Of a stretch of 51,886 nt of DNA, positions 49,159 to 51,886 are shown piece after piece. Position 1 is the stretch's first letter. Each line of letters starts with the position of its first letter. The notes beneath the pieces are model-generated. The model saw only the letters and a list, made by a program, of their open reading frames with translations. It was not told the origin of the DNA and did no database searches. This stretch comes from Myxococcales bacterium (GTDB lineage: Bacteria; Myxococcota; B64-G9), in the NCBI GenBank assembly GCA_012798435.1, contig JAAZNF010000012.1:1-51886 (forward strand), written 5' to 3'. Both the position numbers and the translations under genes were made by a program.

Positions 49159-49965
49159 ATGGACAAGGCGACCGTGGTCGGTCTGTTGATGGCCTGGGTG
49201 GCCCTCGTTGGCTCGGCCCTGTGGGAGGGCACGCACCTGTCGGCGCTGCTCAACGCTCCGGCCTTCATGCTCATTGTCGGCGGCACACTCGGCGTGACGA
49301 TGATGAGTTATCCGCTCAAGACCACCACCAACATCAGCAAGGTGCTGAAGAACGCCTTCTTCGAAAAGCACATGGATCTGGCCGAGACCATCCGCACGCT
49401 GGTGAAGTTCTCCGAGCGCGCCCGGCGCGAGGGACTGCTGGCGCTGGAATCCGAGGTCGCCAAGATCCAGGACGAGTTTTTGCAGAAGGGCATCCAATTG
49501 GTGGCCGACGGCTTCGACATGCAGGTCACTCGCTCCATCCTGGAAAACGATCTCGCGCACATCGAGGAGCGTCACCACGAAGGCGAAGGGTTCTTCTCCA
49601 CCATGGGGGGCTACGCGCCCACTCTGGGCATCATCGGCACCGTGCTTGGCCTGGTGCACGCCCTGGGACAGCTCGAGGACCCCAGCAAGATGGGCGCGGC
49701 CATCGCCGGGGCCTTCATCGCCACCTTCTACGGGGTGTCCTTTGCCAACCTGATTTTCTTGCCGTTGGGAGCCAAGCTCAAGGCGCGCAACGCCGAGGAG
49801 TCCCTGGTGCGCCAGGCCATGATCGAGGGCATCATCTCCATCGAGGCCGGGGACAACCCGCGCATCACCGAGGAAAAGCTCAAGGTGTTCCTGGCCCCGG
49901 AGCAGCGCACGGCCGTCCAGCGCGAGAAGACTGCGGCGCGCAGCGAGGCCCCGGGCCCCGCCTGA
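49159..49965 (+). CDS. motA: Flagellar stator protein MotA
   Basis: 268 residues with four membrane helices. Conserved segments: FMLIVGGTLGVTMMSYPLKT, FFSTMGGYAPTLGIIGTVLG and AAIAGAFIATFYGVSFANLI. The cytoplasmic loop has KFSERARREGLLALESEVAK, including basic and acidic residues facing FliG. It is of the proton-type MotA/PomA family; the ion cannot be assigned from sequence alone. Confidence 0.96.
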   Translation: MDKATVVGLLMAWVALVGSALWEGTHLSALLNAPAFMLIVGGTLGVTMMSYPLKTTTNISKVLKNAFFEKHMDLAETIRTLVKFSERARREGLLALESEVAKIQDEFLQKGIQLVADGFDMQVTRSILENDLAHIEERHHEGEGFFSTMGGYAPTLGIIGTVLGLVHALGQLEDPSKMGAAIAGAFIATFYGVSFANLIFLPLGAKLKARNAEESLVRQAMIEGIISIEAGDNPRITEEKLKVFLAPEQRTAVQREKTAARSEAPGPA

Positions 49966-49984
49966 GGCGAGGCCGGGAGGCGCC

Positions 49985-50755
49985 ATGGCCAAGAAGCACC
50001 AGGAGAGCGGCGGTGGCGGTGGGCACGACGGTGGCGGCTCGATGCGCTGGTTGCTCACCTACGCCGACATGATCACGCTGCTGGTGGCCTTCTTCGTCAT
50101 GCTATACTCGCTGTCGATCCTCGACCTCAAGAAGTTCCAGGCGGTGGCCGGCGCCTTGCGCATGAACTTCGGTGGCACCGAGAAGACCATGCCCGAGGGT
50201 GGCAAGGGTGTACTCATGCCCGGGCCGGCGGACGGCACCAAGATCGCCATCGTCTCCGGATCGGGCGTGGCCCAGATGTCGGCGGTGGCCGCGAACATCA
50301 AGAAACTCATCGAGCGTGCCGGGTTGCAGGGATCGCTCAGCGTCATCCCTTCCGAGCGCGGCGTCACGGTGCGCTTCGCCGCCGAGGGCATCATGTTCCC
50401 GCCGGGGTCGGCCGACTTGCAGCCTTCGGTGCTGCCCATCCTCAAGCAGGTGGGAGAGATCGTCGCCGGGACCCAATACTCGGTGCGCGTCGAGGGACAC
50501 ACCTGCTCGCTGCCGATGGCCAGCGCGCGCTTCCCCTCCAACTGGGAGTTGTCCTCGGCGCGGGCCAGCGCGGTGGTGCGCTACCTGCTGTCGCTGGGGA
50601 TTCCCGCGCACCGTCTCACGGCGGTGGGCTACGCCGATGCCCACCCCATCGCGCCGCAGGACAACGAAGCCGACCGGCGCCGCAACCGCCGGGTGGACAT
50701 CGTGATCACCGAGAGCCCGGAGGAGAAGCTCCTGCAGGACATCCTCAATCCATAA
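49985..50755 (+). CDS. motB: Flagellar stator protein MotB
   Basis: 256 residues. A Gly/Ser-rich cytoplasmic start is followed by the single helix with the ion-binding aspartate D28 (TYADMITLLVAFFVMLYSLS). A plug region follows (KKFQAVAGALRMNFGG). The C-terminal OmpA-like peptidoglycan-binding domain has VRVEGHTCSLPMASARFPSN, SSARASAVVRYLLSLGIPAH and NRRVDIVI. It anchors the stator in the wall. GGGAGGCGCC precedes the ATG. Confidence 0.96.
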   Translation: MAKKHQESGGGGGHDGGGSMRWLLTYADMITLLVAFFVMLYSLSILDLKKFQAVAGALRMNFGGTEKTMPEGGKGVLMPGPADGTKIAIVSGSGVAQMSAVAANIKKLIERAGLQGSLSVIPSERGVTVRFAAEGIMFPPGSADLQPSVLPILKQVGEIVAGTQYSVRVEGHTCSLPMASARFPSNWELSSARASAVVRYLLSLGIPAHRLTAVGYADAHPIAPQDNEADRRRNRRVDIVITESPEEKLLQDILNP

Positions 50756-50766
50756 GGTGAGGTGCC

Positions 50767-51489
50767 ATGTCTCCTGGCCAATCCGCCATGGCTTCTCCGT
50801 CCCGGCCCTTCCTTCGCACGCGCGCGTGGCGGGGCTGGAGGCGCTGGCCCCACCTGGCGCAAGAGAATAGGTCGCCAAGAGGTGGAACCCTCGCCGGTGG
50901 ACCAGAAGGGCCCCGGACCGCAGCGCTGCTCTCGAATCCCCTGACTCTGTTTTCGGTCCTCGCCTTGTGCGTCGCGAACGCCCGTCCGGCGACCGCCATC
51001 GAGGTCGGGCTGGACCTGGAGCTTCAACCGGTCGAGGCCGCGCTCCTGGGGAACCTGCAGCGGCCGGGAGCCTCGGATCCGGGCTGGTATTTCGACGCTG
51101 GCTCGGGGCTGCAGGCGCGAGCGGACATCGCCTTTGCCTACCTCACGCTCGACTACCGCCACTTCTACCAGCTCAATCTGGATCGGGTCCTGGCGGGCGC
51201 CGGCGTGCGCTTCGTGTTGCCTCTCGAGAAGGTCGCCAAGTGGCGCGACGCCGAACTCAGCGTGGCAGCCCAGGCCGCCTTGCTGGTCTTGTCCAGCCGG
51301 CCCGCAGGCGGCGCCGACCCGTCGGAGCGGCAGAACCTGATCGGCGCGAGGGCCAGCGGGGCGCTGTCGCTCTCGTTTGGCCTGGGGGAGTGGTTCTACG
51401 GGGGCTTTTGCTTCGGCCTGGGGGCCGGCTATGCAGGGAGCTTCGGCTTCGACGTGTCCTTCGGTGGGCTCGTCGGGCTCAAGATCTGA
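50767..51489 (+). CDS. Putative outer-membrane beta-barrel protein
   Basis: 240 residues from ATG 50767, behind GGTGAGGTG and 11 bases after motB. The first 55 residues are basic and low-complexity. A signal-like helix then appears (LTLFSVLALCVANARPATA, cut before IEVGL). The rest alternates short amphipathic strands (GLDLELQPVEAALLGNL, ASGALSLSFGLGEWFYGGF, GFDVSFGGLVGLKI), the pattern of an outer-membrane barrel. The long n-region is odd; a later start was sought but no good codon and ribosome site was found. I do not recognise a family. Confidence 0.55.
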   Translation: MSPGQSAMASPSRPFLRTRAWRGWRRWPHLAQENRSPRGGTLAGGPEGPRTAALLSNPLTLFSVLALCVANARPATAIEVGLDLELQPVEAALLGNLQRPGASDPGWYFDAGSGLQARADIAFAYLTLDYRHFYQLNLDRVLAGAGVRFVLPLEKVAKWRDAELSVAAQAALLVLSSRPAGGADPSERQNLIGARASGALSLSFGLGEWFYGGFCFGLGAGYAGSFGFDVSFGGLVGLKI

Positions 51490-51501
51490 CTTGCCGCGAT
51501 C

Positions 51502-51886
51502 TCAGTGCCGAGGGGTTCCCGTGCGCAGCGCTTCGTAGGGAGAGACGGAGCTGGTCTTCCGATCGAAGGACGAGGCATCGAGGGGCAGCCGAGCGCAGAA
51601 GATGCAGCCACCGCCATCCCGCGGGGAGAAGGTGAGCTTGCCGCCGAGTTGCTCGGCCGCGTTGCGGGCGAAAAAGAGCCCCAGTCCCAGGCCCTGCCCG
51701 GGTGGCCGGGTGGTGAAGAAGGGATCGAAAATCCGCTGCGCGAGATCCGGTGGGATGCCCGGGCCCTGGTCTTCGACCTGGAGGAAGAATTCGTCTCCGT
51801 TCTTTCCTGTGGAGAGCCGGATTCCGGGCCGGTCGTTCATGGCGCGGCGAGCGTTGTCGAGCAAGGGGTCGAGGATGCGCTCCAGC
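51502..51886 (-). CDS. Histidine kinase ATPase domain, 5' part beyond window
   Basis: The frame is open from the right edge of the window to TGA (complement of 51502-51504), so about 128 residues are visible. They form a HATPase domain: N-box LERILDPLLDNARRAM, G1 box EDQGPGIPPDLAQR, F-box IFDPFFTTR and G2 box GQGLGLGLFFARNAA. A 25-residue polar tail ends at GTPRH. The sensory and H-box parts lie outside. It converges with the barrel-like gene across 12 bases. It is unlikely to be part of the flagellar operons. Confidence 0.85.
   Translation of the reverse strand, partial: LERILDPLLDNARRAMNDRPGIRLSTGKNGDEFFLQVEDQGPGIPPDLAQRIFDPFFTTRPPGQGLGLGLFFARNAAEQLGGKLTFSPRDGGGCIFCARLPLDASSFDRKTSSVSPYEALRTGTPRH

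Overview
The window is almost entirely one flagellar regulon from a GC-rich, Gram-negative (diderm) bacterium. P-ring, L-ring and outer-membrane lipoprotein genes (flgI, flgH) show the outer membrane. The sigma54-dependent regulator, FlhF/FlhG, FliA/FlgM, CsrA/FliW and several cytosolic histidine kinases fit a deltaproteobacterium in the broad sense (Myxococcota or Desulfobacterota-like). That placement is inferred from gene content and base composition, not from a marker gene.

Layout. Positions 1-2779 (minus) hold two histidine kinases, one fused to a receiver domain. Positions 3044-4423 hold an NtrC-family activator with its own sigma54-type promoter. A PilZ protein and a MinD/FlhG-like ATPase lie at 4475-6447 (minus), with a possible sigma28 promoter. 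A near-perfect sigma54 promoter at 6636 starts the basal-body run: periplasmic TPR protein, FlrB-like kinase, flgBC, fliEFGHI, a MotE-like gene, fliK, flgD and flgE. A second sigma54 promoter at 18502 precedes fliLMNOPQR, flhBAFG, fliA, a small unknown gene, fliJ, flgFGAHI and a flgJ-M23 fusion. Late genes follow, with sigma28-type promoters at flgM (then flgN, flgK, flgL, csrA, fliW and a class I adenylate cyclase), the flagellin gene (with flaG) and fliD (with fliS and a fliT-like gene). A third strong sigma54 promoter at 44518 drives an unusual module: degenerate receiver, small helical protein, PilT/PilU-like ATPase and a receiver-PilZ-HDOD-kinase protein. A sigma28-like site then precedes swrD-motA-motB, followed by a putative outer-membrane protein and a kinase fragment at the right edge.

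How it works together. The local promoters support a transcriptional cascade. RpoN (not in the window) plus the NtrC-type activator would drive basal body, hook and export genes, including fliA. FliA, held by FlgM until hook completion, would drive flagellin, cap, stator and flgM genes. A post-transcriptional layer is suggested by csrA-fliW together with a flagellin leader carrying a GGA-loop hairpin and a GGA-bearing Shine-Dalgarno.

Oddities. fliF and fliL each contain one in-frame stop codon (TGA and TAA) in nearly identical sequence context, while every neighbouring gene is intact. A class I adenylate cyclase gene overlaps fliW and abuts the flagellin gene. A pilus-type ATPase sits in the flagellar cluster with no pilus genes nearby. 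FlgJ carries an M23 peptidase domain instead of the usual glucosaminidase. No tRNA, rRNA, insertion sequence, CRISPR array or replication origin was seen.
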